64,000 nt of DNA from Rhodovastum sp963709085 (GCA_963709085.1 CAVPVB010000007.1:682001-746000), one strand, 5' to 3'. Positions 27,601 to 36,053 are shown, counted from the stretch's first letter. The notes: a model not told the origin generated them from the letters alone. Translations and numbers: made by a program.

Positions 27601-28156
27601 AGGCGGCGAGCTGGCGCCGTCCCTCGGCCGCCGCCGCCGCCAGTCCCGGCGCTCCGGCGAGCAACGCCGGCGGGGTGATGTTGTGGTAGAACAACAGTTT
27701 GGGCGCCGGCAGCGCGGCGATGCGGTCGAACACGCCATGCCCCATCGAATGGTGCACGATCAGCACGTAGTCGCCGTGCCGCGGCAACGCTTCCAGCGGG
27801 AACAGGTCGCCGGCCAGCGCCGGATCGAGATGCTCGACGAAGATCTCGCTTTCGTAGCCGGCTTCGCGCAACACGCCGCGCAGCAGCAGCATGGCGTTGG
27901 TGACGGCATCCGCCGTGGCGGAGCCGGAATGGAACTGGTGCACCCGCCGCAGCGCCGCTCCGCCGACGGCGCGCAGGGCAGCGGCGGCCTGGCGGCCCGG
28001 CTCGGCGCGCCCGGCCACGCCGCCAGTGGCGACCAGGCCGGCAACCGTGCGCAGCGTCTCGGCGTGCTCGGAGCGCAACCCCTGGATTTCGCGCTGCAGC
28101 GGGGCGTTCAGGAAGGTGCGCAGGCGCCACAGCAACGGCCGCACCAGCGGGCGCAC
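24599..28156 (-). CDS. Large protein with three GT-B (GT4-like) glycosyltransferase domains
   Basis: The 1185 residues from the first GTG contain three complete GT4-like modules. Module 1 (about 70-425) has GRIVESKAQDELIDAF and SRHEGFGVPLLEAMAHG; module 2 (about 440-780) has SSCFPRKGVDVLLAAW and SRGEGFNMPAAEAIAAG; module 3 (about 808-1180) has SSWRVACGIATYSRALL, GFVLPGKGMMVLIEA and YQSSRESASGALRMAVASG, where the usual E-x7-E is changed. Such proteins add several sugars in turn to O-antigen or exopolysaccharide. The GTG at 28156 lies just past the point where the upstream FkbM methyltransferase reading frame goes wrong, so the true gene is probably one fusion of about 1484 residues. Gmd and Rmd are encoded next door on the other strand. 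Confidence 0.85.
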   Translation of the reverse strand: MRPLVRPLLWRLRTFLNAPLQREIQGLRSEHAETLRTVAGLVATGGVAGRAEPGRQAAAALRAVGGAALRRVHQFHSGSATADAVTNAMLLLRGVLREAGYESEIFVEHLDPALAGDLFPLEALPRHGDYVLIVHHSMGHGVFDRIAALPAPKLLFYHNITPPALLAGAPGLAAAAAEGRRQLAAWRRHVVAAVADSAFNALELRALGYDVVLECPLLLDIEALRARADAAAARARTDARPFTVLFVGRIVESKAQDELIDAFAAFRAGLGQPCRLVLIGRGSPAEIAALRARADRHGLGAAVELPGVVSDDALHAAFAAADLYVSLSRHEGFGVPLLEAMAHGVPVLAWPAGAVPFTLGGAGVLLHDRTPPAVAAAMLAVARDPARHAALAEAGRRRLDGFALDRVRPMLQAALSFAGAAPPLPAGLRAELDANLHLTVAGHVNGSYSLAAVNRRIALLAEAERPGQARLLPVEEGRPAAMDDAPAGEIATLRALAARPAPPTGPEVVLSQHWPVLPPPHRGDLPLALVVWEETAVPADMASALAAFRGVLAETPSVARALLDSGVTVPVAVCGFAPDLTRYAALGEQRVLRAAGRPTTFLHVSSCFPRKGVDVLLAAWAAAFGAADNVRLVIKSFPNPHNDAAAQVAALRARHPDLAPIEVIDRDLDPDALLALYRDADAMVLPSRGEGFNMPAAEAIAAGLALVVTGFGGQMAFCDIPGAARLLHFRLRPSASHLAAPDALWAEPDVEDLVAALRALPAEMADPQALATRRAAREAVLARLDSAAWLQGLRGIAIDLLLAPPARPRRLAWVSSWRVACGIATYSRALLGAFADHPGFTARHPVVLCDTRPWTANDELAIRGTAAWKLGDAAGGAGLALAVAAEDPDILVVQHQPSLIPFLALADLLEHPGLRHRVVVVMLHSTEDLRTAAAAERTRAVAALHRAARVLVHTRSDLDTLQDLGLLDRAALLPHGLPSSRPPRPTRDLPPEAAPVIGCHGFVLPGKGMMVLIEAAARLRTIWPGLRLRMVTALFPADISKAELDDCHALADRLGIADAIEWHTDFLPPARVLDLLEGSDLIALPYQSSRESASGALRMAVASGVPVAVTGLRLFEDAGDAVWRLPSATPAGVAEGLAALLRDRATREQVQRAAQDWLRRDNWDAVAARLQAMLLALAAAHPSAR

Positions 28157-28159
28157 CAG

Positions 28160-29054
28160 CGTCCAGGCTGGCGAGGCTCGCCTGCCGGGCCCGGCCCTTC
28201 AGGCGCCCGCCCCGGGCCGAGGTGTCGGGCCGCCAGGGCGCGAGGGAGTGCGGCGGCGGCGCCGGCGCGGCCTCGGGCAGGGCAGGCCGGGGCGGCGGGC
28301 GGACGGTCTCCTGCTCCGGCGGCGGCAGGTCGTCCGCCTGCGAGAGCGGATAATCGGCGTCCATCTTGAGGGGGATCACGAAATGCGGCACCAGTTCCTC
28401 CAGATGCTCCTCGGCCAGGTAAAACCGGTTGAGTCCATCGAACCACACGAAGCGGTAGCCGGCGGTGAGCAGGATCGGCTCCCAGCCGGCGTGGCTGGGC
28501 TCGCCGGTATCGGGCCGGATCGCCTCGACCAGGACGATCCAGGGCCGGCAGGCGGTGAAATCGGCGCCCAGCAGCACCTCGCGCTCGGCACCCTCGACAT
28601 CGATCTTAAGGAAATGCACCTCACCGGTCACATGGCGGCGGCAGATTTCCGCCAGCGTGGTGACCTCGACGCTGTCGGTTTCCACCTGCCAGCCGTTGCG
28701 GGCATGCGCGGCGGCGATATCGGCATCGAGGGTGGACAGGCCGGTGGTGCCGATGCGGTGGAAAGTCAGCCGCCCCGGCGCCGCGGCGGCGGCGAGGTTG
28801 AGGTTGATGTCGCGCGGGCGGGCGGCGTGCAGCCGGGTGAAATGGGCCAGCACCGGCTCCACGTTGATGCCGCGCCATCCCCGGTCCGAGAAGGCGCGGG
28901 TGATGGAGTGCTTGTCCGGGTCGTGCGCACCCACGTCGATCCAGAATCCCTCGCCCACCCGGCTGAGCGCGCGCCAGAGCATCACATCCTCGAAGTTCTG
29001 GGCGTAGGAGATGATACCCACCTGTCGGCCCTCGTGTTGCATCGCGGTGGGCAT
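28160..29054 (-). CDS. FkbM family methyltransferase, N-terminal part of a probable fusion
   Basis: About 298 residues: VGIISYAQNFEDVMLWRAL near 10-28, the SAM-binding FWIDVGAHDPDKHSITRAFS near 35-54 and VHFLKIDVEGAEREVL near 140-155. FkbM enzymes O-methylate sugars or other hydroxyls. A Pro-rich linker (about 255-285) leads toward the glycosyltransferase. This frame stays open to 27471, but its product after about 28165 is a shadow of the glycosyltransferase. Removing one base near 28165-28200 joins the two frames. ATG 29054 and ATG 29042 are both possible starts; neither has a strong ribosome site. Divergent from gmd (208-bp gap). Confidence 0.8.
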
Positions 29055-29262
29055 GGATGGACGCCACGGCACGATTCGTCTACAGGGCACTTCCGCGCGG
29101 AGGCGACATAGTGCTCCGCGGCGGTCGCGCTTTCATCCTGAACGTAAACGGGTCGGGCTGAACCTGAACGGGTCGCGCGCTCTGGCTATTTGTTTTGGCG
29201 AGCAAATCAATCGGCCGGTTGTCGCCGATGTTGCTCTGGTTCACGGAGGCGTTACCGGTACG

Positions 29263-30285
29263 ATGTCGACCGCTCTCATCACCGGGATCACCGGCCAGGA
29301 CGGCGCCTATCTGTCACAATTCCTGCTGGAGCGCGGCTACGCCGTGCACGGGCTGCTGCGGCGGTCCGCCTCGGCGGACGTGATTCTGGAGCGGCTGCGC
29401 TGGCTCGGCGTGGTCGACCGGGTGACCCTGCATGACGGCGACCTGACCGACCTGTCGAGCATGCTGCGCATCGTGCAGACGGTGCAGCCGGACGAGGTCT
29501 ATAATCTGGCGGCGCAGAGCTTTGTTCATGCCTCCTGGCAGCAGCCGCTGCTGACCGGAACGGTGACCGGGCTTGGCGCCGTGACGATGCTGGAGGCGGT
29601 GCGCATCGCCCGGCCGCAGGCCCGATTCTATCAGGCATCGTCGTCGGAGATGTTCGGCAAGATCCAGCAGGAGCTGCAGACCGAGCTCACGCCGTTCTAC
29701 CCGCGCAGCCCCTATGCCGCGGCCAAGCTGTACGCGCACTGGATGACGGTGAACTACCGCGAGAGCTTCGGCATGCACGCCTCCTCGGGCATCCTGTTCA
29801 ACCACGAGAGCCCGCTGCGCGGCATCGAGTTCGTCACCCGCAAGATCACCGACGGGGTGGCGCGCATCAAGCTCGGGCTGGCGCGCGAGCTGAAGCTGGG
29901 CAACCTGGAGGCGAAGCGGGACTGGGGCCACGCGCAGGATTATGTGCGGGCGATGTGGCTGATGCTGCAGCAGGACGTAGCCGACGATTATGTGATCGCC
30001 ACCGGCCGCACCACCCGCATCGCCGATTTCTGCGCCCTGGCGTTCGGCTATGCCGGGCTGGACTGGCAGGAATTCGTCCGCACCGATGCGAGCCTGCTGC
30101 GTCCGGCCGAGGTGGATGTGTTGCATGGCGACCCCGCCAAGGCCCGCGACCGGCTGGGCTGGACGCCGTCAGCGACATTGGAGGGATTGGTGGCGGAAAT
30201 GGTGGAGGCGGATCTTGCCCGCCATCGCGCCCGCGCCAGTCTGGTGCTGCCCACCGCGGCGAGCCTGCGCGCGGCGCGGGCCTGA
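29263..30285 (+). CDS. gmd: GDP-mannose 4,6-dehydratase
   Basis: A 340-residue extended SDR: ITGITGQDGAYLSQFLL (4-20), NLAAQSFV, SSSEMFG near 127-133, the catalytic YAAAKLYAHW near 150, and ESPLRGIEFVTRKI typical of Gmd. It converts GDP-mannose to GDP-4-dehydro-6-deoxymannose, the precursor of GDP-D-rhamnose or GDP-L-fucose. GGAGG lies 14 nt before the ATG at 29263; the open frame upstream to 29011 overlaps the methyltransferase and is rejected. The reductase gene follows after 10 bp. Confidence 0.95.
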   Translation: MSTALITGITGQDGAYLSQFLLERGYAVHGLLRRSASADVILERLRWLGVVDRVTLHDGDLTDLSSMLRIVQTVQPDEVYNLAAQSFVHASWQQPLLTGTVTGLGAVTMLEAVRIARPQARFYQASSSEMFGKIQQELQTELTPFYPRSPYAAAKLYAHWMTVNYRESFGMHASSGILFNHESPLRGIEFVTRKITDGVARIKLGLARELKLGNLEAKRDWGHAQDYVRAMWLMLQQDVADDYVIATGRTTRIADFCALAFGYAGLDWQEFVRTDASLLRPAEVDVLHGDPAKARDRLGWTPSATLEGLVAEMVEADLARHRARASLVLPTAASLRAARA

Positions 30286-30295
30286 TCGCCGCGCG

Positions 30296-31231
30296 ATGAC
30301 CCCGCGCCGCATCCTGGTGACAGGGGCGAGCGGGTTCGTGGCCGGGCACCTGCTGCCGCGGCTGCGCGCCGCCTTTCCCGACGCGGCGCTGACATTGTGC
30401 GGCCGCGGCGCCGGGATGGTGGCGCTGGACGTGACCGATGAAGCTGCGGTGGACGCGCTGGTGGCCTCGGTGCGGCCGGAGGCCTGCGTGCATCTGGCGG
30501 CGGTCTCGGCCATTCCGGCGGCGCGCTGCGACCCGGACCTGGCATGGCGGGTGAACCTGCACGGCACGCTGGCGCTGGCCGGCGCGGTGCTGCGGCACGC
30601 GCCGGACTGCAGTTTCCTGTTCATTTCCTCGGCCGACATCTACGGACGAACTTTCCGGTCCGGCATCGCCCTGGACGAGCGCGCGCCACCGGCGCCGACC
30701 AACACCTATGGCGCCACCAAGGCGGCGGCCGATCTGGCCGTCGGCGCGCTGGCGGCGGAAGGGCTGCGCGCGGTGCGGCTGCGTCCGTTCAACCATACCG
30801 GCCCCGGCCAGTCCGATGCGTTCGTGGTGCCGGCCTTCGCCCGTCAGGTGGCGCGCGTGGCGGCCGGTTTGCAGCCGCCGGTGCTGCAGGTGGGCGCGCT
30901 CGATCCATTCCGCGATTTCCTCGATGTGCGCGATGTCTGTGATGCTTACGTCATCTGCCTGCAGCGTGCCGATGCGCTGGAGCCGGGCGTGATCCTGAAC
31001 CTCGCCTCTGGGGTGCCGCGGCGGATCGGCGACGTGCTGGACGACCTGCTGCGCCTGGCAGGCGTGCAGGCGCGGCCGGAGACCGGCGCGGCGCTGCTGC
31101 GGCCCGCCGATATCCCGATGGCCTGCGGCGACGCCACCCTGGCGCGGCATCTGCTGGACTGGGCGCCGCGGATCGCCTGGGAGGATACGTTGCGTGACGT
31201 GCTGGCGGATTGGCGGACGCGGGTGCCGTGA
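30296..31231 (+). CDS. rmd: GDP-6-deoxy-4-keto-mannose reductase (Rmd-like)
   Basis: A 311-residue NAD(P)-dependent extended SDR: LVTGASGFVAGHLL (6-19), VHLAAVSA, SSADIYG near 107, the YGATK catalytic Tyr/Lys, and RPFNHTGPGQ, which is characteristic of Rmd-type reductases. It probably reduces the Gmd product to GDP-D-rhamnose; a fucose-synthase-like activity cannot be excluded. It starts 10 bp after the gmd stop, so both enzymes are made together and likely feed the divergent glycosyltransferase. Confidence 0.85.
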   Translation: MTPRRILVTGASGFVAGHLLPRLRAAFPDAALTLCGRGAGMVALDVTDEAAVDALVASVRPEACVHLAAVSAIPAARCDPDLAWRVNLHGTLALAGAVLRHAPDCSFLFISSADIYGRTFRSGIALDERAPPAPTNTYGATKAAADLAVGALAAEGLRAVRLRPFNHTGPGQSDAFVVPAFARQVARVAAGLQPPVLQVGALDPFRDFLDVRDVCDAYVICLQRADALEPGVILNLASGVPRRIGDVLDDLLRLAGVQARPETGAALLRPADIPMACGDATLARHLLDWAPRIAWEDTLRDVLADWRTRVP

Positions 31232-31239
31232 GGCGCTGA

Positions 31240-31827
31240 TCAGGGACGCAGGCCGGGGGCCCGGCAGAGCGTCAGCGGCCAGACCATGTGCGACATCCAG
31301 GCGATATTTCTCTCAGCACCCAGGTGGGCGCCGTGGAACAGGATGACGGTGGCCAACGCCGCCGCCACCGACGGCGCGCGGCGCAGCCTGGCCGGGCGGT
31401 CGCCGGCCAGGCGGACCAGCAGGAGCGCCCCGGCGATGCCGAGCATGGCCCCGGCCAGCACGTCGGCGATGCTATGCGCCTTGAGCGCGACCCGCGATGT
31501 CCCAACCAGCGCGGCGGCGACCACCGCGCCAGTGACCGCGAGCAGCGGGATGCGCCAGCCGCGCGGGGCCAGCAGCGCCAGCAGCCCGCCAAAGGCGACC
31601 GCGGCGGAGGCGGTATGGCCGCTCGGGCTTTGCAGGCCGGTCAGAGAGAGCGGGTGGCAGGCAAACACCACCAGTTTGCCGAGCAATACTGCCGTCAGGG
31701 TGGCGGCGACGCTGACCACCCACGCGGCCGCGCCGCGCCGCCAGCCGCCGATGGACAATACCAGGGCGACCACCAGGGTGAGCGGCAGGATGAATGCCTG
31801 GTCGCCGAAATCGGTGAGGAAACGCAT
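31240..31827 (-). CDS. PAP2 family phosphatase
   Basis: About 195 residues and six membrane helices, related to undecaprenyl-pyrophosphate and phosphatidate phosphatases. Motif 2 SPSGH and motif 3 SRVALKAHSIADV (SRx5Hx3D) are intact. Motif 1, normally KX6RP, reads KLVVFACHP, so the Arg is replaced by His. Lipid-carrier recycling for surface glycans would fit the neighbourhood but is inferred. An alternative start at 31881 adds 18 residues and has a somewhat better ribosome site; I chose the ATG at 31827 because the upstream residues are strongly basic and unlike the family. Confidence 0.8.
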   Translation of the reverse strand: MRFLTDFGDQAFILPLTLVVALVLSIGGWRRGAAAWVVSVAATLTAVLLGKLVVFACHPLSLTGLQSPSGHTASAAVAFGGLLALLAPRGWRIPLLAVTGAVVAAALVGTSRVALKAHSIADVLAGAMLGIAGALLLVRLAGDRPARLRRAPSVAAALATVILFHGAHLGAERNIAWMSHMVWPLTLCRAPGLRP

Positions 31828-31951
31828 GGATGCAGCAATGCCACGCCGTCGTGCATGATGGAACCGCAACGTCGGTGTCATCGGACCGTCCCGCTGCGGG
31901 GCTAGAATCAAAGGCTAGAATTATCCGACAACCGATAAGGATCAATTCGCC

Positions 31952-33658
31952 ATGACCGACCACGCCCTCAGCCGCCGCCAGGCCATCACCGCCGGCGCCG
32001 TTGCCGGGTTGGCCGGCATTGCGGGGTCGGCCTTCGCCCAGCCGGCCTTCGCCCAGCCGGCCGCGCCGCAGGCTGCGGCAACCGCGCGTGGCACGGTGTT
32101 TCAGGACACCGATGGCAGCTTCCTGCGCGGCCCTGCCAGCCACGGCGTTCCGGGGGTGATGGTTTCGAACGGGCACGATGTGGTGCTGACCGACACCGAG
32201 GGGCGCTGGAGCCTGCCGGTGGCGGACGGCGACTCCCTGTTCGTCATCAAGCCGACCGGCTGGGCGCTGCCGGTCGACCCCTCGACGCAATTGCCGCGCT
32301 TTGCCCAGGTTTATGCCCCCAACGGCACGCCGGAATCGCTCGAGCTGCGCTACCCCGGCCTCGCCCCGACCGGTCCGCTGCCCGAGAGCATCGACTTCCC
32401 GCTGCGCCGGCAGGACGAGCCGGACCGTTTCGAGGCGCTGCTGTTCACCGACCCGCAGCCCGAAAGCCTGGCTGAGGTTGGGTATATCCGCGACGCGGTG
32501 GTGGCCCAGACCGTCGGCACCACGGCGGCCTTCGGCATCACCCACGGCGATGTGATGTTCGACGATTTGTCCTTTTACGAACGCTACAACCGCATCGTCG
32601 GCACGATCGGGCTGCCCTGGTTCAATTGCTGCGGCAACCACGACATGAACTACGAGGCGCCGGACAATTTCTATTCGCGCGAGACGTTCAAGCGGGTGTT
32701 CGGCGCCCGCCATTACGCCTTCCAGCATGGCGGCGCGACCTTCCTGGTGCTGGACAATGTCGAGTACCTCGGCACCGATCCGGGCCACGAAAACGGCGCC
32801 GGCAAATACCGTGGCTGGTTTGGCGAGCGGCAGCTGCAATTCGTCCGCAACGTGCTGGCGCATGTCCCGAACGATAGCCTGGTGGTGCTGTCCTTCCATA
32901 TCCCGCTGCGCACGCTGCAGGGCAGCGAGCCCAACACCGTCAATCAGGACACACGGGCGTTTCTGGAGGCGATCTCGACGCATCCGCACAGCGTGAGCTT
33001 CAGCGGCCATACCCATACCAACGAGCACTGGTATTTCGGCGCCGCCGACGGTTTTGCCGGCGGGACGCACCATCACCACGTGCTGGCGGCGGTGTCCGGC
33101 AGCTGGTGGAGCGGGCCGTTCGACGAGCGCGGCATCCCCATCGCGCTGGCGAGCGACGGCAGCCCGAACGGATTCCACGTGTTGAGCGTGGACGGCGCCG
33201 GCTACACCACCACGCTGGTGCCGGCCCGCGACCCCAACCGCAGCCAGCTGCGTCTGGTGCTGGAAAGCCAGCTGCACGCCAATGGCCGCGAGGTGATGCG
33301 CGAATACCAACCCGGCGCGCTGCTGGCCGGCCCGCTGGCACGCGCCGCCTTGCCGTCGTCACGCGTGGTGGTGAATTTCTTCGATGGCGGGCCGCGTTCG
33401 ACGGTCGAGTTGTCGATCGGTGCGGACGGCGCCTGGCAGAAGCTGCGCCGCGTCGAGCGCACCGATCCGTTCGTGGTCGAGGTCTATGCCCGCAACGCCG
33501 CCACCAAGAAGCCCTGGGTGGAGCCGGCGCGTTCGACGCATCTGTGGCAGGCGGCGCTGCCGGCCGATCTGCCGGCGGGGACGCATCGTGTTTCGGTGCG
33601 GGCGAGTGATGAGTATGGGCGCCGGCACGACGCGTTTCTCGTGCTCGAAGTCATCTAA
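31952..33658 (+). CDS. Tat-exported calcineurin-like metallophosphoesterase
   Basis: A 568-residue secreted phosphoesterase. A twin-arginine signal (LSRRQAITAGAVAGLAGIAGSAFA) is followed by a duplicated AQPAF/AQPAA linker, an N-terminal domain (about 45-150), the metallophosphoesterase core with FTDPQ, THGDVMFDD, CCGNHDMNY (about 228-237) and FSGHTHTNEHW (about 349-359), and a C-terminal domain of the calcineurin-associated type (about 385-568). It has AAGGA before the ATG. Substrate is unknown; family members cleave phosphodiesters or lipid head groups in the periplasm. Convergent with parE across a repeat pair. Confidence 0.88.
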   Translation: MTDHALSRRQAITAGAVAGLAGIAGSAFAQPAFAQPAAPQAAATARGTVFQDTDGSFLRGPASHGVPGVMVSNGHDVVLTDTEGRWSLPVADGDSLFVIKPTGWALPVDPSTQLPRFAQVYAPNGTPESLELRYPGLAPTGPLPESIDFPLRRQDEPDRFEALLFTDPQPESLAEVGYIRDAVVAQTVGTTAAFGITHGDVMFDDLSFYERYNRIVGTIGLPWFNCCGNHDMNYEAPDNFYSRETFKRVFGARHYAFQHGGATFLVLDNVEYLGTDPGHENGAGKYRGWFGERQLQFVRNVLAHVPNDSLVVLSFHIPLRTLQGSEPNTVNQDTRAFLEAISTHPHSVSFSGHTHTNEHWYFGAADGFAGGTHHHHVLAAVSGSWWSGPFDERGIPIALASDGSPNGFHVLSVDGAGYTTTLVPARDPNRSQLRLVLESQLHANGREVMREYQPGALLAGPLARAALPSSRVVVNFFDGGPRSTVELSIGADGAWQKLRRVERTDPFVVEVYARNAATKKPWVEPARSTHLWQAALPADLPAGTHRVSVRASDEYGRRHDAFLVLEVI

Positions 33659-33659
33659 A

Positions 33660-33806
33660 AAGGAAGGCCAGGGCTCTGCCCTGGACCCGCAAGGGGGCGG
33701 TGGCCCCCTTGACCCCATTCGTGAAGAAATCAACGGGTTCCAAGGGCCTCTGGCCCTTGGTGGGTCCAGGGCAAAGCCCTGGTGGGGTCCGGGGCAACGC
33801 CCCGGC
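33660..33806. repeat. Head-to-head hairpin repeats plus an extra module (copies 6 and 7)
   Basis: A plus-oriented copy (33661-33715) and a minus-oriented copy (33735-33782) are followed by a third small hairpin ggggtccggggcaacgcccc (33784-33803). They fill the gap between the convergent metallophosphoesterase and parE genes, where they could stop transcription from both sides. Confidence 0.9.
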
Positions 33807-33811
33807 ACGGT

Positions 33812-35797
33812 TCAGACGTCCACCTCCACCACCGTCCGCGCATGCTCCTGAATAAACGCAAAGCGCAGTTCCGGCCGCCGCCCCATCAGGCTCTCGACCA
33901 GATCGTTGGTTTTGGCGCGGTCCTCGGGCGGCGCCACCACCTTCAGCAGGGTGCGCCGTGTCGGGTCCATGGTGGTTTCCTTCAGCGCCGCCGGCGGCAT
34001 TTCGCCGAGGCCCTTGAACCGGCTGACTTCCACCTTCGCATTCGCCTTGAACTGCTTGAGCTTGCGCTCGCGGTCGGCGTCGTCCATGGCGTAGACCGAT
34101 TTTGCCCCCTGGGTCAGGCGATACAGCGGCGGCTGGGCCAGATAAACATGGCCGTGGCGCACCAGTTCCGGCAACTCGCGGTAGAAGAACGTCATCAGCA
34201 GCGAGGCGATGTGGGCGCCGTCCACATCGGCGTCGGTCATGATGACGATGCGGCCGTAGCGCAGCCGGGTGCGGTCGAAGCGCTCGCCCACCCCGCAGCC
34301 CAGCGCCTCGATGAGGTCCTTCAGTTCCTGGTTCTGCCGCAGTTTGTCGGCCGAGGCGCTGGCGACATTGAGGATTTTGCCGCGCAGCGGCAGCACCGCC
34401 TGGGTCGCACGGTCGCGCGCCTGCTTGGCCGAGCCGCCGGCGCTGTCGCCCTCGACCAGGAATATTTCGGTGCGCGCGGCGTCCTCCACCGTGCAGTCGG
34501 TCAGCTTGCCGGGCAGGCGCAGCCGCCGTGTCGCCGATTTGCGCGGCGTGTCCTTCATCTCGCGGCGACGCAACCGCTCCTCGGCGCGCTCGATGACATA
34601 GGTCAGCAGATTGTCGGCGGTGGTCGGGTCGCCGGCGAGGAAATGGTCGAAGCGGTCGCGCAGCGCGGTCTCCACCAGGCGGGCGGCTTCCGGGCTGGTG
34701 AGTTTCTCCTTGGTCTGGCCCTGGAATTGCGGGTCGCGGATGAACGCCGAGAGCTTGGCCGCCATGCCGCCGGTGAGGTCCTCGGCGGTGATGGCGGCGG
34801 CGCGGCGGTTGTTGCGCTGCTCGCCCCAGGCGCGCAGGCCCTTCAGCAGCGCGGAGCGGAAGCCGGCCTCATGCGTGCCGCCCTGCGCGGTGGGCACGGT
34901 GTTGCAGTAGGAGTTCAGGAAACCCTCGCCCCCCTCCAGCCAGGCCACCGCCCATTCCACCCGTCCGGCCTTCTGCCCGTCGGCGGCGGCGGGCAGATCG
35001 GCTTCCCCGGCCCAGGGCGGCGCGACGCGCGGCGCCGCGCCGATATCCGCCTCCAGGCTGTCGCGCAGCCCGCCCGGGAAGTGCAGCACCGCCTCGGCCG
35101 GGGTGTCGTCGCGGCCGGTCAACAGCGATTTGTCGCAGGCCCAGCGGATCTCGACGCCGCGGAACAGATAGGCCTTGGAGCGGCAGAGCCGGTACAGCCG
35201 CGCCGGCTGGAACTGCAGGGCGGCGAAGATTTGCGGGTCGGGGTGGAAGCGGAACATGGTGCCGCGCCGGTTGTTGATCGGCCCGGCATTGACCAGTTTC
35301 GTCAGCGGCTTGCCGCGGGAATAATCCTGCTTCCAGAGGGTGCGGTCGCGGGCGACCTCCACTTGCAGCACGTCCGACAGCGCATTGACCACCGAGGCGC
35401 CGACCCCGTGCAGGCCGCCGGAGGTATTGTAGACCTTGCCGCCGAACTTGCCGCCGGAATGCAGGGTGGTGAGAATTACCTCCAGCGCCGAGAGCTGCCT
35501 GAACTTCGGATGCGGATCGACCGGAATGCCGCGGCCATTGTCGCGCACGGTCAGGAAATTGCCCGGCTCCAGCCGCATCTCGATGCGGTCGGCATGGCCG
35601 GCGACCGCCTCGTCCATGGCGTTGTCGAGAATTTCGGCGGCGAGGTGGTGCAGCGCGGCCTCGTCGGTGCCGCCGATATACATGCCCGGACGGCGCCGGA
35701 CGGGCTCCAGCCCCTCCAGTACTTCGATGTCCTTGGCGGAGTAGTCCGCCGGGTCGCGAGGACCCTTTTTCGGCGCGCCGAACAGGTCGTCGTTCAT
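33812..35797 (-). CDS. parE: DNA topoisomerase IV subunit B
   Basis: A 661-residue type IIA topoisomerase subunit. The GHKL ATPase domain (about 15-215) shows PGMYIGG, EILDNAMDEAVAGHAD and GGLHGVGASVVNALS. The transducer follows. The Toprim domain has EIFLVEGDSAGGSAKQARDR near 445 and TDADVDGAHI near 530. The C-terminus (RFKGLGEMPP) is typical of GyrB/ParE. Length and the lack of a large insert indicate ParE rather than GyrB (about 800). With ParC it decatenates replicated chromosomes. The ATG at 35797 is in the normal place. Confidence 0.95.
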   Translation of the reverse strand: MNDDLFGAPKKGPRDPADYSAKDIEVLEGLEPVRRRPGMYIGGTDEAALHHLAAEILDNAMDEAVAGHADRIEMRLEPGNFLTVRDNGRGIPVDPHPKFRQLSALEVILTTLHSGGKFGGKVYNTSGGLHGVGASVVNALSDVLQVEVARDRTLWKQDYSRGKPLTKLVNAGPINNRRGTMFRFHPDPQIFAALQFQPARLYRLCRSKAYLFRGVEIRWACDKSLLTGRDDTPAEAVLHFPGGLRDSLEADIGAAPRVAPPWAGEADLPAAADGQKAGRVEWAVAWLEGGEGFLNSYCNTVPTAQGGTHEAGFRSALLKGLRAWGEQRNNRRAAAITAEDLTGGMAAKLSAFIRDPQFQGQTKEKLTSPEAARLVETALRDRFDHFLAGDPTTADNLLTYVIERAEERLRRREMKDTPRKSATRRLRLPGKLTDCTVEDAARTEIFLVEGDSAGGSAKQARDRATQAVLPLRGKILNVASASADKLRQNQELKDLIEALGCGVGERFDRTRLRYGRIVIMTDADVDGAHIASLLMTFFYRELPELVRHGHVYLAQPPLYRLTQGAKSVYAMDDADRERKLKQFKANAKVEVSRFKGLGEMPPAALKETTMDPTRRTLLKVVAPPEDRAKTNDLVESLMGRRPELRFAFIQEHARTVVEVDV

Positions 35798-36053
35798 GCT
35801 GTGTTCCCGTGCTGGGGGCGCACTCTACCGAGTGCTGCCGAATCGCTGCAAGCGCTGGAGGTGACGATGTTCGTGCACCGGCATCGCCCGCACCGGCATC
35901 GCCCGCACCGGCATCGCCCGCGACGGCATCGCCCGCGACGGCCGGCACGGGATCGCGCAATGCCGGCTTGTTGAGTCGAGCGGCCTTGATCGGGGCGGCC
36001 GGCCTGATTATGGCATTGGCGCCGGATCGCTGCAGGAAAAAGGACGGAACGCC
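35798..36053. other. Divergent spacer upstream of parE and hydroxybutyrate dehydrogenase
   Basis: A 256-bp gap between two divergent genes that must hold both promoters. It contains a 15-bp tandem repeat (listed separately). A plus-strand open frame (35809-36057) runs through it with a repeated Ala-Pro-Ala-Ser-Pro pattern and overlaps the next start, but the composition comes from the repeat and I do not call it a gene. Confidence 0.5.
35876..35950 (+). repeat. 15-bp tandem repeat, four to five units
   Basis: Three perfect units of caccggcatcgcccg (35876-35920) are followed by cgacggcatcgcccg (35921-35935) and a partial, diverged unit. The period keeps any reading frame open. It lies between the divergent parE and 3-hydroxybutyrate dehydrogenase genes. 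Confidence 0.92.

Noticed and set aside
25232..28369. Long plus-strand frames (559 and 458 residues) opposite the glycosyltransferase
   Set aside because: Shadow frames; the minus-strand frame has recognisable GT4 motifs.
33782..35974. A 730-residue plus-strand open frame opposite parE
   Set aside because: Exact antisense of parE, with shadow-like composition and a start inside the repeat.
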